From: Brachybacterium avium
GTDB lineage: Bacteria; Actinomycetota; Actinomycetes; Actinomycetales; Dermabacteraceae
Length of the DNA stretch: 64,000 nt
Reading direction: 5' to 3'
NCBI RefSeq assembly: GCF_002216795.1
Contig: NZ_CP022316.1
Location: forward strand, 2,046,001 to 2,110,000
Each line of letters starts with the position of its first letter. Position 1 is the first letter of the stretch. Position numbers and translations under genes: made by a program. Below are positions 33,218 to 42,102 of this stretch, piece after piece. Under the pieces are notes generated by a model that saw only the letters and a program-made list of their open reading frames with translations, was not told the DNA's origin and ran no database searches.

Positions 33218-34662
33218 ATGTCGACAGATGCTCACCAGATCAGCAGCTCCACCGGACCGTCGGCCGACGAAGGCGCGGAACGGACCCGGATCCGCGCCGA
33301 CGTCGACGCGCTGCGTGCCTCCTTCGACGCCGGCACCACCCAGCCCCTCGCCGCCCGCCTCGCCCAGCTCGAGGCGCTGCGCCGCGGCCTGCGCCGTGAG
33401 GAGCCGAGGCTGGCCCGGGCGCTCGCCGAGGACCTCGGCAAGTCCCGCACCGAGAGCGCCCTGACCGAGATCGGGGTGGTCGCCCAGGAGATCACCCACA
33501 CCATGAAGCATCTGCGCTCCTGGCTGCGGCCCGAGCGGCTCTCGCTGGGCCCGCTGCTGGCCCCGGCCTCCGGGGAGCTGCAGCGGCAGCCTCTGGGCAC
33601 CACGCTGATCATCTCCCCGTGGAACTATCCGGTGAACCTCACCCTTGCGCCGCTGGTCGCCGCGATCGCCGGCGGCAACACCGCGGTCGTGAAGCCCAGC
33701 GAGGTGGCGCCGGCGACCTCCGCCGCCCTCACCCACCTGCTGCGCACCCATCTCGATCCCGCCTGGGTGCGGGTGGTCGAGGGCGCGGTGGAGGAGACCA
33801 CGATCCTGCTCGAGCAGCGCTTCGATCTGATCTTCTACACGGGCAACGGCGCCGTCGGCCGGATCGTGGCGCGCGCCGCCGCCGAGCACCTCACCCCCAC
33901 CGTGCTCGAACTGGGCGGGAAGTCCCCGGTGTTCGTCGACGAGGGCACGGACCTGGCCGTCACCGCCCGACGGATCATCTGGGGCAAGTTCACCAATGCG
34001 GGGCAGACCTGCATCGCCCCCGACTACCTGATGGCCACCCCGCGCACCCTCGAGCGCCTGCGACCCCACCTGCGCAAGGCGGTGCGCCAGCTGTACAGCG
34101 CCCGTCCCGAGCGCAGCCTGGACTTCGGCCGGATGGTCAGCGACAAGCACTTCGAGCGGGTGCTCGCGCTCATCGACGACGAGCAGGCGATCCTCGGCGG
34201 CACCGCCGAGGCGGATACCGCCACCCGCTACCTGCCGCCCACGATCATGATGGGTGTGGAGTGGGACGACGCGGTGATGGGGGAGGAGATCTTCGGCCCC
34301 GTCCTGCCGCTGCTCGCGGTCTCCGGCCCCGACGAGGCGATCGCCCGGATCCGGAAGGGCGAGAAACCGCTGACCGCTTATGTGTTCTCCCCCGCCGCGA
34401 GGTCGAGGAGCGGTTCGCGACCGAGACCTCCTCCGGCTCCCTCGCCCTGGGCCTGACCCTCGCCCATGTGGGCAGCACCGGGATGCCCTTCGGCGGGGTG
34501 GGGGCCTCCGGCATGGGCGCCTACCACGGCCGTGCCGGGATCGAGGTGTTCACCCATGCCAAGCCGGTGGTGAAGAAGCCGCTCACGCCCGACACCCTGA
34601 AGCTGGTCTACCCGCCGTACCGCGGCCTGAAGCGCCGGGTGCTGCGCCGCCTGATGCGCTGA
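33218..34662 (+). pseudogene. Aldehyde dehydrogenase (class 3-like), frameshifted near the 3' end
   Basis: Expected length 481 aa. Catalytic and cofactor blocks are intact in the first frame: IISPWNYPVNLTLAPL, NTAVVKPSEVAP, FYTGNGAVGR, catalytic Glu in LELGGKSPVF and catalytic Cys in GQTCIAPDY, then EEIFGPVLPLL. At the C-run 34389-34393 the frame shifts. Adding one C restores FSPRREVEERFATETSSGSLALG and continues through the conserved MPFGGVGASGMGAYHGRAGIEVFTH to the normal end at 34662. The upstream frame otherwise stops at 34456. A deletion this late could leave a partly folded enzyme, but sequence error is the simpler reading. Family: NAD(P)-dependent oxidation of fatty or aromatic aldehydes. 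Confidence 0.88.
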
Positions 34663-34671
34663 GCCGCTCCC

Positions 34672-34702
34672 GCCGTCCTGTATCCCGGGCTGGCGCAGGA
34701 CG
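34672..34702. terminator. Hairpin after the aldehyde dehydrogenase gene, overlapping the 20-bp dispersed repeat
   Basis: Perfect arms CGTCCTG (34674-34680) and CAGGACG (34696-34702) ten bases past the stop codon. The left part (34672-34691) is the second copy of the 20-bp repeat also seen at 25127. No T-run follows. Likely terminator or small repeated element. Confidence 0.45.
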
Positions 34703-34837
34703 CTTCTGCCCGCTCCAGCGGCCCGACCCCTGCAGGTGGGTGTCCACAGCGTGGCGTCCCCGTGCCTCGCAGCGCTCCGTCGGGGTTATCGTCGGCCGTG
34801 AGGCCGAGCGAATCGTCGGTCGAAAGGAGCACTGACG

Positions 34838-36175
34838 ATGACCCAGCAACCCCCCGGTCCGCCACCCATGCCCGCCGCTGGCTTCGGCGGCTCCGCGCCC
34901 GACGGCCCAGCGCCCCACGGCCCCGCGCCCGGCGGGAGCATGCGCCCCGGGGACCCGAACCTGATCAACGGTGCCACCTCGCACGGCGTCCTCGGCCCGA
35001 AGAGGATCCGCCATCCCTGGGAGCTGCCGCTGCTCGGGGTGGGCATCGCCCTGACGCTGCTGAGCTATATCGCGTGGTGGACCCTCATCGTCTCGACCCT
35101 GGTGCTGCAGGTGACCGAGGGCGAGGCGAGCGTCGCCAACCTCTGGCAGTACGTCGGGATCCTGCCGTTCCTGCTCCAGCTCGTCGCCGTCCTGCCGCTG
35201 GCGCCGGTACTGATCTGGTGGGCCCGCGCGATCATGTACGCACGGATGCGCACCCGGTCCGTGCGCATGAGCCCCACCCAGTTCCCCGAGGGCTACCGGA
35301 TGGTGGCGGAGGCCGCCCAGCAGTTCGGGATGCGGCGCGTCCCGGATGCCTATGTGCAGCTGGGCAACGGCGTGATCAACGCCTTCGCCTCCGGTCACGG
35401 GTTCCGTCGCTTCGTCGTCGTCCACTCCGACCTGTTCGAGGTGGGCGGGCGCACCCGCGACCCGGAGGCGCTGCGCTTCGTGATCGGGCACGAGGTGGGC
35501 CATCTCGCTGCGGGCCACGTCTCCTACTTCCGCCTCGTCTTCACCACCGTGATCCGGATGATCCCGATCCTGGGCCCGGCGCTGTCGCGCGCCCAGGAGT
35601 ACACCGCCGACAACTTCGGGTACGCCCACTGCCCCGCCGGTGCCCCCGGCGTGATGGGGGTGCTCTCGGGCGGGAAGTATCTGGGGGCCGAGGTCAACGT
35701 CAACGAGCTCGCCGACCGTGCCGCGACCGACCCGAGCCTCTTCGTGCACTGGGTCAACTGGGGCTCCTCCCACCCGGTGACCACGTGGCGGGCCCACGCT
35801 CTGCGCGACCGCTCCGTGCCGGGCTCGCTGTGGATCCGCCCCGGCGGGTCGCTGTTCACCTCTCCGCTGCCGCCGGGGCACGTGTGGTCCTCCCGCTATC
35901 CGACCCCGGCAGACGCGCTGGCGATGCTCGCCGCGGCCGATGTGCGCCGGCCCGCCGGCGCCGACGGCCAGTTCGGGCGCTTCTCCGGCATCGACTACTC
36001 GGATCGGCCCGCGATGCGCACGATCCAGACCGCCGCTCCGCTGCTCTCGGGTCGCACTGCATACACGATCCCGCCCGGCCCCTATCGTGACGATGCCCGG
36101 GGCCCGCTCGTCGACACCGCGCAGAACCCCTTCGGGCCGCCGCCGGAGGGGCGGGGACCGCAGATGCCGTCCTGA
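34838..36175 (+). CDS. M48 family membrane metalloprotease (HtpX-like)
   Basis: 445 aa. A Pro/Gly-rich cytoplasmic head (residues 1-~55) is followed by two membrane helices (residues ~62-85 and ~105-130), then the protease domain with zinc motif HEVGH (His218, Glu219, His222) and third ligand Glu254 in AQEYTADNFG. C-terminal ~150 residues are unlike HtpX and rich in Arg/Pro. Such enzymes degrade damaged membrane proteins. GGAG about nine bases before the ATG is the ribosome binding site. Confidence 0.88.
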   Translation: MTQQPPGPPPMPAAGFGGSAPDGPAPHGPAPGGSMRPGDPNLINGATSHGVLGPKRIRHPWELPLLGVGIALTLLSYIAWWTLIVSTLVLQVTEGEASVANLWQYVGILPFLLQLVAVLPLAPVLIWWARAIMYARMRTRSVRMSPTQFPEGYRMVAEAAQQFGMRRVPDAYVQLGNGVINAFASGHGFRRFVVVHSDLFEVGGRTRDPEALRFVIGHEVGHLAAGHVSYFRLVFTTVIRMIPILGPALSRAQEYTADNFGYAHCPAGAPGVMGVLSGGKYLGAEVNVNELADRAATDPSLFVHWVNWGSSHPVTTWRAHALRDRSVPGSLWIRPGGSLFTSPLPPGHVWSSRYPTPADALAMLAAADVRRPAGADGQFGRFSGIDYSDRPAMRTIQTAAPLLSGRTAYTIPPGPYRDDARGPLVDTAQNPFGPPPEGRGPQMPS

Positions 36176-36248
36176 CCGCACGCGTCCGTGCTGTCCTACC
36201 GGTCACCACACCCTCCTCAAACGTGCATGGAGTGCATAAGGTGAGCCG

Positions 36249-37678
36249 GTGATCCCCGACCCCAGCGCGCTGACCCCGGCGGTGCGCCGCAAGCCGTTGC
36301 TCGCCGTCCTCCTCGCCCCGCTGTTCATGGCCCTGATCGCCGTGAGCGTCATCAACGTGGGGCTCACCGCGATCGCTGAGGGCCTCGAGGCGGATACCGG
36401 CGAGCTGCAGTGGGTGATCTCCGGCTATGCGCTGGCCTTCGGCATGCTGCTGGTCCCGGCGGGGCGAGCGGGCGATGCGACCGGGCGCCGGCGCATGTTC
36501 ATCATCGGGGTCGGGGTCTTCACCGCCGGCTCCCTGCTGTCCGGCTTCGCACCGAGCGCCGACATGCTCAACCTCGCTCGCATCCTGCAGGGCCTGGGCT
36601 CGGGGCTGCTGAACCCGCAGACCGTCGCGTTGATCCAGCAGCACTTCCGCGGCCATGACCGGGCGCGGGCGTTCGCACTGCTGGCCACCACGGCCGCCGT
36701 CGCCACCGCCGCTGGTCCCGTCTTCGGCGGGCTGCTGATCCAGATCCTCGGGCCCGAGTGGGGCTGGCGCTGGATGTTCCTGATGAACGCCCCGATCGGG
36801 GTGATCGCGATCCTCGGGGCCCTGAAGTACATCCCCGACGACAGGGCGCGGGGGAAGGGTCGGCCGGATCTCGATCCGGTCGGCGCGGTCCTGCTGTGCC
36901 TGGCGATCCTGTGCATCATGCTGCCCTTCCTCGAGCGCGGCGTGAGTGTGCTGGTGTGGTTGTCCTTCCCCGTCGGGCTGCTGATCCTCGGTGTGTGGTG
37001 GGTGTGGGAGCGGCGCTACAAGCGCCGCGGCCGCAGCCCGATGGTCGACACCGCGATCTTCGCCAACCAGGCTTTCCGCAACGGCATCCTCATCGTCGCG
37101 GTCTACTTCCTGGGTGCCACCAGCGTGTGGATCATCGTGCCGCTGTACCTGCAGATGCATCTGGGGCACACCGCCTTCGAGGCCTCCCTGATGGGTGTGC
37201 CCTCCTCGTTCGCCGCCGCGATCAGCTCCCAGGCCCTGGGCAAACGGGTGCTCACCTACGGGCGGCGCATGGTGATCGTCGGCTTCGGCGTCGCCTTCGT
37301 GGGACTGGCCGCCACCGCAGTGATGACCGGGTTCGTGGAGAACGGCGCAGTCGCCTTCTGGTGGCTGGCGGTGCCGCTGACCCTGATGGGCCTCAGCCAG
37401 GGCATGACCATCTCCCCGAACCAGACCCTCACCCTGAACTCCGTGGATCCGCGCTTCGGCGGTGTCGCCGGCGGCATCCTGCAGCTGGGCCAGCGCACCG
37501 GCGCCGCGATCGGGACCGCGATGATCCCCGGCATCATCTTCTCCCTCACCGAGGGGGCACCGCCTGGCTCGAGGCGTTCATCATCGCGCTGACCATCATC
37601 ATGGCGCTCACCCTGGCAGCGATGGGTGTCAGCTTCGCCGACCGCGCCCGGGAGAAGGCGGGCAAGGGCGCACTCTGA
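36249..37678 (+). pseudogene. MFS drug exporter (DHA2/EmrB-QacA family), frameshifted near the 3' end
   Basis: About 476 aa with 14 expected helices. Motif A-like region VPAGRAGDATGRRRMF and antiporter motif C region AGPVFGGLL are present, as is WRWMFLMNAPIGVIAI, characteristic of DHA2 members. The first frame ends at 37592 after LTEGAPPG. Adding one G to the run 37553-37557 gives LTEGGTAWLEAFIIAL and the last helix IIMALTLAAMGVSFA, ending at 37678. The break is again one missing base in a G/C run. Start GTG 36249 with AAGGTG about six bases upstream. Substrate unknown. Confidence 0.87.
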
Positions 37679-37681
37679 GCC

Positions 37682-37713
37682 GTGCCGTGCCGTGCCGTGC
37701 CCTGCCGTGCGGG
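37682..37713. repeat. Pentanucleotide tandem repeat (CGTGC)
   Basis: About five CGTGC-type units with one variant (CCTGC), directly after the restored MFS stop codon and before the next gene. Confidence 0.75.
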
Positions 37714-37825
37714 GCGAGGTCGGTCGTCCGGAGCTCGACCCCCGAGAACCGCTGGACAGTAGCCTGGACTACTGCGAGAGGACCGACCAGCGGACGCCGC
37801 GCACGGCGACCGGGGAGAGGAACGC

Positions 37826-39073
37826 ATGGGGGAGCGAGGCCGCGACCGCAGCCGGGGGAGGCCCCTGCCGCTGGGCTGGGACGAGGAGGCCGTGCCCGCC
37901 GATCTGGGCGCCTCCACCTCGCGACCCGTTCCCGGACCCGGCGGCGACGGGGAGGCGGCCTCCGCGCCCGCCTCGCACGGCTGGTCGCGCCTGTCCCGCA
38001 GGAGCCGACGGCTGATCGCCCTGGGTGCGGTGCTGGTGCTGGTGGGGGGATTGCTCATCGCCCTCCCGCGTCTGCTCGGCGCCGCCACCGGCCCCGAGCA
38101 GGTCACCCGTGAGTTCCTGCAGGCCGTGGTCGACGGCGACCTCGAGACGGTGCGCGCCCACACCCAGGATGCCCGCGGCGTCAGCACCGCCGCGCTGACC
38201 GCGGAGGTCCTCACCGGGGCGGAGGACCGGCTGGACTCCTTCGAGATCCGGCACGTCGCGGTCGAGGCGGGCACCGCGACGGTCACCGCCGCACTGCGCA
38301 CCGGGACCGAGAGCCGCGAGGGCACCTTCACCCTGACCTCGAGCGAGGTCGGTGCCTTCTCGCCGACGGTGTGGGAGCTGGCACCGGTGGCGCTGCCGGA
38401 GCTCCAGATCGACCTGACTCCGGGCGTGCAGGAGATCGAGATCGAGGGCGTCACCCTCCCCGTCGAGGACCTCCTGATGAACAGGGAGGAACACGCGCCG
38501 CGGATCGCGGTGCAGCTGCTCCCCGGCACCTACGACATCAGCGTGCCTCAGGTGACGCCTTGGACCGAGGTGCCGCAGCGCGCCCTGGAGGTGCCGGCCG
38601 CCTTCGAGAAGTCGGAGATCTCCGTCCACGACCTGCAGCTCGTCCTCGCCGACGACGCACGGGCCGAGGTGCAGCGCCAGGCCGATGCGATGCTGGAGGA
38701 CTGCGCGGCCAGCACCTCGAGCATCCCCGAGGGATGCCCTTTCGCGGCGTGGGGCACGCAGGAGGACACGCCGGGCACGTGGACGCTCACCAGCTCACCC
38801 CGCATCGAATCGTTGCCGATCGCCGCCTTCCTCTGGACGCTGCAGGGCGCGGGGACCGCGGAGTTCACCCCGGCCGGCGATGCGGAACCGATCGAGGTGC
38901 CCTTCACGGTCAGCGGGACCGCGGCCATCAGCGGCCAGGGCGCACTGCAGGTGAGCGTGCCCGCCGAGGACAGCGAGCACTACGGCTACTGCACCGATGC
39001 GGAGAACGGGTACATCACCGGGGTGGTCGTCCTCGAGGAGCCCGGGCAGGACTTCAGCTCCGAGTGCGCCTGA
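37826..39073 (+). CDS. Anchored extracytoplasmic protein of unknown function, paralogue 1
   Basis: 415 aa. A ~60-residue polar cytoplasmic head precedes one membrane helix (LIALGAVLVLVGGLLIALP, residues ~68-88); the rest faces outward. Just after the helix, GPEQVTREFLQAVVDGDLETVRAHT resembles the DUF4878/NTF2-like start seen in secreted lipoprotein-like proteins. Further on is a cysteine pair motif, DCAASTSSIPEGCPF, and two more cysteines near the end (YGYCTD, SSECA). GAGAGG precedes the ATG. The gene at 39148 is a clear paralogue in tandem. Function unknown. Confidence 0.8.
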   Translation: MGERGRDRSRGRPLPLGWDEEAVPADLGASTSRPVPGPGGDGEAASAPASHGWSRLSRRSRRLIALGAVLVLVGGLLIALPRLLGAATGPEQVTREFLQAVVDGDLETVRAHTQDARGVSTAALTAEVLTGAEDRLDSFEIRHVAVEAGTATVTAALRTGTESREGTFTLTSSEVGAFSPTVWELAPVALPELQIDLTPGVQEIEIEGVTLPVEDLLMNREEHAPRIAVQLLPGTYDISVPQVTPWTEVPQRALEVPAAFEKSEISVHDLQLVLADDARAEVQRQADAMLEDCAASTSSIPEGCPFAAWGTQEDTPGTWTLTSSPRIESLPIAAFLWTLQGAGTAEFTPAGDAEPIEVPFTVSGTAAISGQGALQVSVPAEDSEHYGYCTDAENGYITGVVVLEEPGQDFSSECA

Positions 39074-39147
39074 GCGTCACGGCTATCGCGCACGCGCAAC
39101 GGGCGCAGTATCCTCGACACAGGCGAAGACGCTGACCTGGGAGCGCT

Positions 39148-40299
39148 GTGGTCCGTGGACAGGAGCAGAGCACCGGCCGGACCATCCGCACGGGATGGAC
39201 CGAGACCGACGACCCCCGCACGGCCCTGACGACGCCCGACGCCCCCGCCCGTCACCGCGGCCCGGGTGCGCGCCGCATCGCAGGCGCGTTGACGGTGCTC
39301 GCCCTGGTCGCGGTCGCGATGCCATGGCTGCTGCTGCGCGGGCAGGACCCCGAGGAGGTCGCGCGCGCCTATCTCGACGCCCTGATCGCCGGTGACCTCT
39401 CGACCGTGCGCGAGCATCTCGTCCCGATCGAGAGCGCAGTGGATGAGGCGCTGACCGAGCCGCTGCGCGAGGCCACCCCCGGCCGGATCGCCGGATACAC
39501 CATCGAGGAGGTCGTGGTGCGCGGGGTCGTCGCGACCGTCCGCGTCACGCTGCGCAACGCTCGGGAGGAGCACGCCGCGGTGCTCACGCTGAGCGCCGTC
39601 CCCGACGGTCCGCTGCGCGCGCTGCGCTGGGAGCTGGAGCCGGTCCCGCTGCCGCTGCTGACCCTGGGGCCGCGGGCCAGCACCGGCGTGGTGCTCCTGA
39701 ACGGCCAGCGGATCGAGATCCCGGCGGTGCACTGGACCGGCCGACGCACCGACCGGCCCAGCGTGGCGCTGCACGTGCTGCCGGGCCGGTACACGGTGGA
39801 GCTGCCGGCCACCGGCCCGCACCTGGTGCCCCGGACCGCGGAGGTCTATGTGCCCCCGGTGCTCGGGCACTGGCAGACCGGGCTGATCACCGTGGACTAC
39901 CGGCCCAGCCGGGACGGGCTGAGCCGGGCACGGACGGTGATCCTCGAGGAGCTCGCGCAGTGTCTGCTCAGCGGCGTGGCCAGGCCCCCGGGTTGCCCCC
40001 TGGGCGCGGATCTCCCGGCGGACACCCCCGGCAGCTGGCTGCTGCTGGAGCTGCCGGAGATCAGCTACGGCGAGATGGTGGGCGACTCCTTCGACTACCG
40101 CGGTGAGGGTCTGGTCGCCGAGTTCATCACCGCGCAGGGCGGTGACGCACACGGCGGTGCACAGAGCGGCGAGCTCCCCGCGCCGGGACCCCGCGTGCAC
40201 CGGATGAGCGTCGACTTCGGAGTGACCCTGCGCCAGGACGGGACCGGCCTCGAGGTCCAGCACTGGGCCTTCACCACGCTGCGCCCCTGGCCGCGGTGA
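39148..40299 (+). CDS. Anchored extracytoplasmic protein of unknown function, paralogue 2
   Basis: 383 aa from GTG 39148 (GGGAG about six bases before). Same layout as the upstream gene: polar head, one membrane helix (IAGALTVLALVAVAMPWLLL), then DPEEVARAYLDALIAGDLSTVREHL, matching paralogue 1 at the same position. The motif QCLLSGVARPPGCPL corresponds to paralogue 1's DCAASTSSIPEGCPF. The C-terminal cysteines of paralogue 1 are absent. A TATCCT hexamer at about 39111 could give it a separate promoter. Sequence divergence indicates an old duplication. Confidence 0.78.
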   Translation: MVRGQEQSTGRTIRTGWTETDDPRTALTTPDAPARHRGPGARRIAGALTVLALVAVAMPWLLLRGQDPEEVARAYLDALIAGDLSTVREHLVPIESAVDEALTEPLREATPGRIAGYTIEEVVVRGVVATVRVTLRNAREEHAAVLTLSAVPDGPLRALRWELEPVPLPLLTLGPRASTGVVLLNGQRIEIPAVHWTGRRTDRPSVALHVLPGRYTVELPATGPHLVPRTAEVYVPPVLGHWQTGLITVDYRPSRDGLSRARTVILEELAQCLLSGVARPPGCPLGADLPADTPGSWLLLELPEISYGEMVGDSFDYRGEGLVAEFITAQGGDAHGGAQSGELPAPGPRVHRMSVDFGVTLRQDGTGLEVQHWAFTTLRPWPR

Positions 40300-40364
40300 G
40301 CAGCGCCGCCCGGCTCCCGCCCTCGCCGTCGGGCCGACGGACGGCGAGGCGGTCCTCCGGCCTG

Positions 40365-41264
40365 TCAGGAGGACCGGCGCACCCGCTGCCGCGGGAGGCG
40401 CAGCCGCTCCAGCGGCAGGAACGCCGCCCAGCACAGCGCGGTGGGCAGGAAGTGGATGCCCAGCAGCACCAGGGTGGAGACATGGAAGCCGAGGTACAGC
40501 GCGACCGCCGCGTACAGGGCCTTCCCGCGCAGGAACAGCACCACGGGGGAGAGGGTCTCCAGCGCGATCCCCGCCCACTGCGCAGGAATGAACACCCAGG
40601 GCGTGTACTCCACCAACCAGTGCGCGAGGCCGGTGCCGCGGCGTATCGAGGCCCAGGTGAGGATCGCGCTGTTGCCCCAGTTCGCGAGCGATCCCGAGTA
40701 CAGGATCTTGGGGACGATGGAGAAGAAGTAGGTGGCCACCACCGCGATCTGGATCGCGCGCAGCGCCCAGCCGGCGGCCTCGCTGCGGGCGGGACCGCTG
40801 GTCATGGACCGGTCGTGCACGGCGACTGTGCCGTCGGGTCCGGGACCCGGCGCGCCTGCCACCGTGGGCAGCACGGCGACCGCCACCATCAGCGCCATGT
40901 GATCGTGGGCGATATAGCCGTAGGAGTTGCTGTAGAGCATCCACAGCCAGAACGCGATCGCGACCACCGTCCCGGTCAGCCGCGGCCGCCACCCCGCGAT
41001 CCCCGCCGCGCAGCCGGCCAGGATCAGGACCAGCAGGGTGTACGCGATCGGTGCGGTCGCCGGCGGCAGGTGCAGCAGGCGGGCCAGCGCGACCGGCGTG
41101 AAGAACCCGGCGTTCCCGGCGTGGGCGAGCACGTCCCGCGAGAAGGTCAGCACGTCGATCGCCACGAAAGCGAAGATCAGCACCCGCAGCACCCGTACGC
41201 GGGCCAGCGGCAGCGCCGGGAACAGCACCGATCGGAGCCGGCCCGCAGGGCTCGTGCTGCTCAC
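40365..41264 (-). CDS. HTTM domain membrane protein (vitamin K-dependent gamma-carboxylase-like)
   Basis: 299 aa from GTG 41264, overlapping the upstream stop as GTGA. Multi-helix HTTM features: RVLIFAFVAIDVLTFSRD, WLWMLYSNSYGYIAHDHMALM, IQIAVVATYFFSIVPKILYSGSLANWGNSAIL, and FLRGKALYAAVALYLGFHVSTLVLLGIHF. HTTM domains are shared with eukaryotic gamma-glutamyl carboxylase, but most bacterial members lack known chemistry. Here it is translationally coupled to a small anchored protein, a two-gene unit whose task is unknown. Confidence 0.85.
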   Translation of the reverse strand: MSSTSPAGRLRSVLFPALPLARVRVLRVLIFAFVAIDVLTFSRDVLAHAGNAGFFTPVALARLLHLPPATAPIAYTLLVLILAGCAAGIAGWRPRLTGTVVAIAFWLWMLYSNSYGYIAHDHMALMVAVAVLPTVAGAPGPGPDGTVAVHDRSMTSGPARSEAAGWALRAIQIAVVATYFFSIVPKILYSGSLANWGNSAILTWASIRRGTGLAHWLVEYTPWVFIPAQWAGIALETLSPVVLFLRGKALYAAVALYLGFHVSTLVLLGIHFLPTALCWAAFLPLERLRLPRQRVRRSS

Positions 41265-41716
41265 GGCGCCTCCCACCGGGTGACCTCGACCAGCTCGTCC
41301 TCGCCGTGTGCGGTGCCGTCCTGCAGCTGCGTGATCCGCTGGCACAGCACCAGCGCGTTCAGCGGCTCCCGATCGGCGTGACGCCGGTCGTACTCCGCCG
41401 CCAGCGGCGCCAGCAGCTGCGGGTCCGCTTCGATCGCGGCGAGGTTGTTCTCGACGTCGGCCCGCTCGATGCCCACGCTGCGCTGCCCGAACTGGATGTC
41501 GAAGGGTTCCTCGCCCTCCCGGATCCCCAGCAGGCAGGTGTTGACCACCTCGCCGTCGGGATCGGTGCCGCGGGAGAACTGGTCCAGCACCCCGAAGGGG
41601 AACAGGTCGTTGGACCGGGTCAGCCCACCCACGGCCAGCACCCCCACGCACGCCAGCACCACCAGCACCCGCCAGGTCATCGAGACCGCGGAGAGGCGAG
41701 AGGGGGAGGAGGGCAC
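41261..41716 (-). CDS. Small membrane-anchored protein paired with the HTTM protein
   Basis: 151 aa from GTG 41716; an ATG at 41680 is an alternative, but TACGCT lies exactly six bases before the GTG. One N-terminal helix (VLVVLACVGVLAVGGLT) followed by an extracytoplasmic domain with two cysteines (NTCLLGIREGEE and ALVLCQRITQ) that could form a disulfide. Segments FDIQFGQRSVGIERADVENNLAAIEADP suggest a compact helical domain. I do not recognise a family. Coupling to the HTTM gene implies a complex. Confidence 0.7.
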   Translation of the reverse strand: MPSSPSRLSAVSMTWRVLVVLACVGVLAVGGLTRSNDLFPFGVLDQFSRGTDPDGEVVNTCLLGIREGEEPFDIQFGQRSVGIERADVENNLAAIEADPQLLAPLAAEYDRRHADREPLNALVLCQRITQLQDGTAHGEDELVEVTRWEAP

Positions 41717-41915
41717 GGAAGGAGCGTATCGGGATCCCGTCGGTACCGGGGCCTGCGCTCGCCAGCCCGGCGCCCCATCCGTCGGGGCCTGGCGCCCCAC
41801 CCGGCAGGCCCGGCACCCCATCCGTCGGGGCGCGGATGAAGGGGCCCGAGGGGCCGATGGCGCCGCCGACGGGGCAGGATCGCGGAGGCGCCGCTTGTAC
41901 TCAATAATTCCGTCA
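41717..41915. other. Gene-free region, GC-rich part
   Basis: Carries the -10 box TACGCT (41723-41728, minus strand) of the gene at 41716. It also has two copies of a segment CCGGC(G/A)CCCCATCCGTCGGGG at 41767 and 41810, each of which can fold on itself (GCCCC/GGGGC). Nothing else recognisable until the AT-rich promoter at 41916. Confidence 0.6.
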
Positions 41916-41944
41916 CTGTCATTCTTCTTTGTGGCAAATAGAGT
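41916..41944 (+). promoter_or_regulatory. Candidate promoter of the Rpf-like gene
   Basis: CTGTCA (41916-41921) and TAGAGT (41939-41944) with 17 bases between, within the most AT-rich 100 bases of this part of the window. Transcription would begin near 41951 and leave an untranslated leader of about 150 bases before ATG 42103. Confidence 0.45.
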
Positions 41945-42024
41945 AAAAGTTCCCCCAAGGATTGGCGCGGACTTGGCATCGGGAGTATTGAATGCCCTGG
42001 TGGGACGGGCATCGTGGGGTTGTG

Positions 42025-42046
42025 GGCCGACGTCTCGACGTCGGCC
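42025..42046. promoter_or_regulatory. Perfect palindrome in the Rpf-like gene leader
   Basis: Arms GGCCGACGTC and GACGTCGGCC with two bases between. TGTGG and CCACA further out extend the dyad with a bulge. In RNA it gives a 9-bp stem with a tetraloop; in DNA it could be an operator. It is 57 bases before the start codon. I checked for a ydaO-type c-di-AMP riboswitch, which often precedes rpf genes, and did not see its conserved blocks. Confidence 0.5.
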
Positions 42047-42102
42047 GTCCTCCACAGTTCTCTCCCGCATGTTTCCCCCGCGCCCCCTCCCAGGAGTTCC
42101 CG

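Noticed and set aside
41944..42102. Possible ydaO-type c-di-AMP riboswitch in the leader of the Rpf-like gene.
   Set aside because: The leader is long enough, but the conserved pseudosymmetric ydaO blocks are not visible; only a simple palindrome is.
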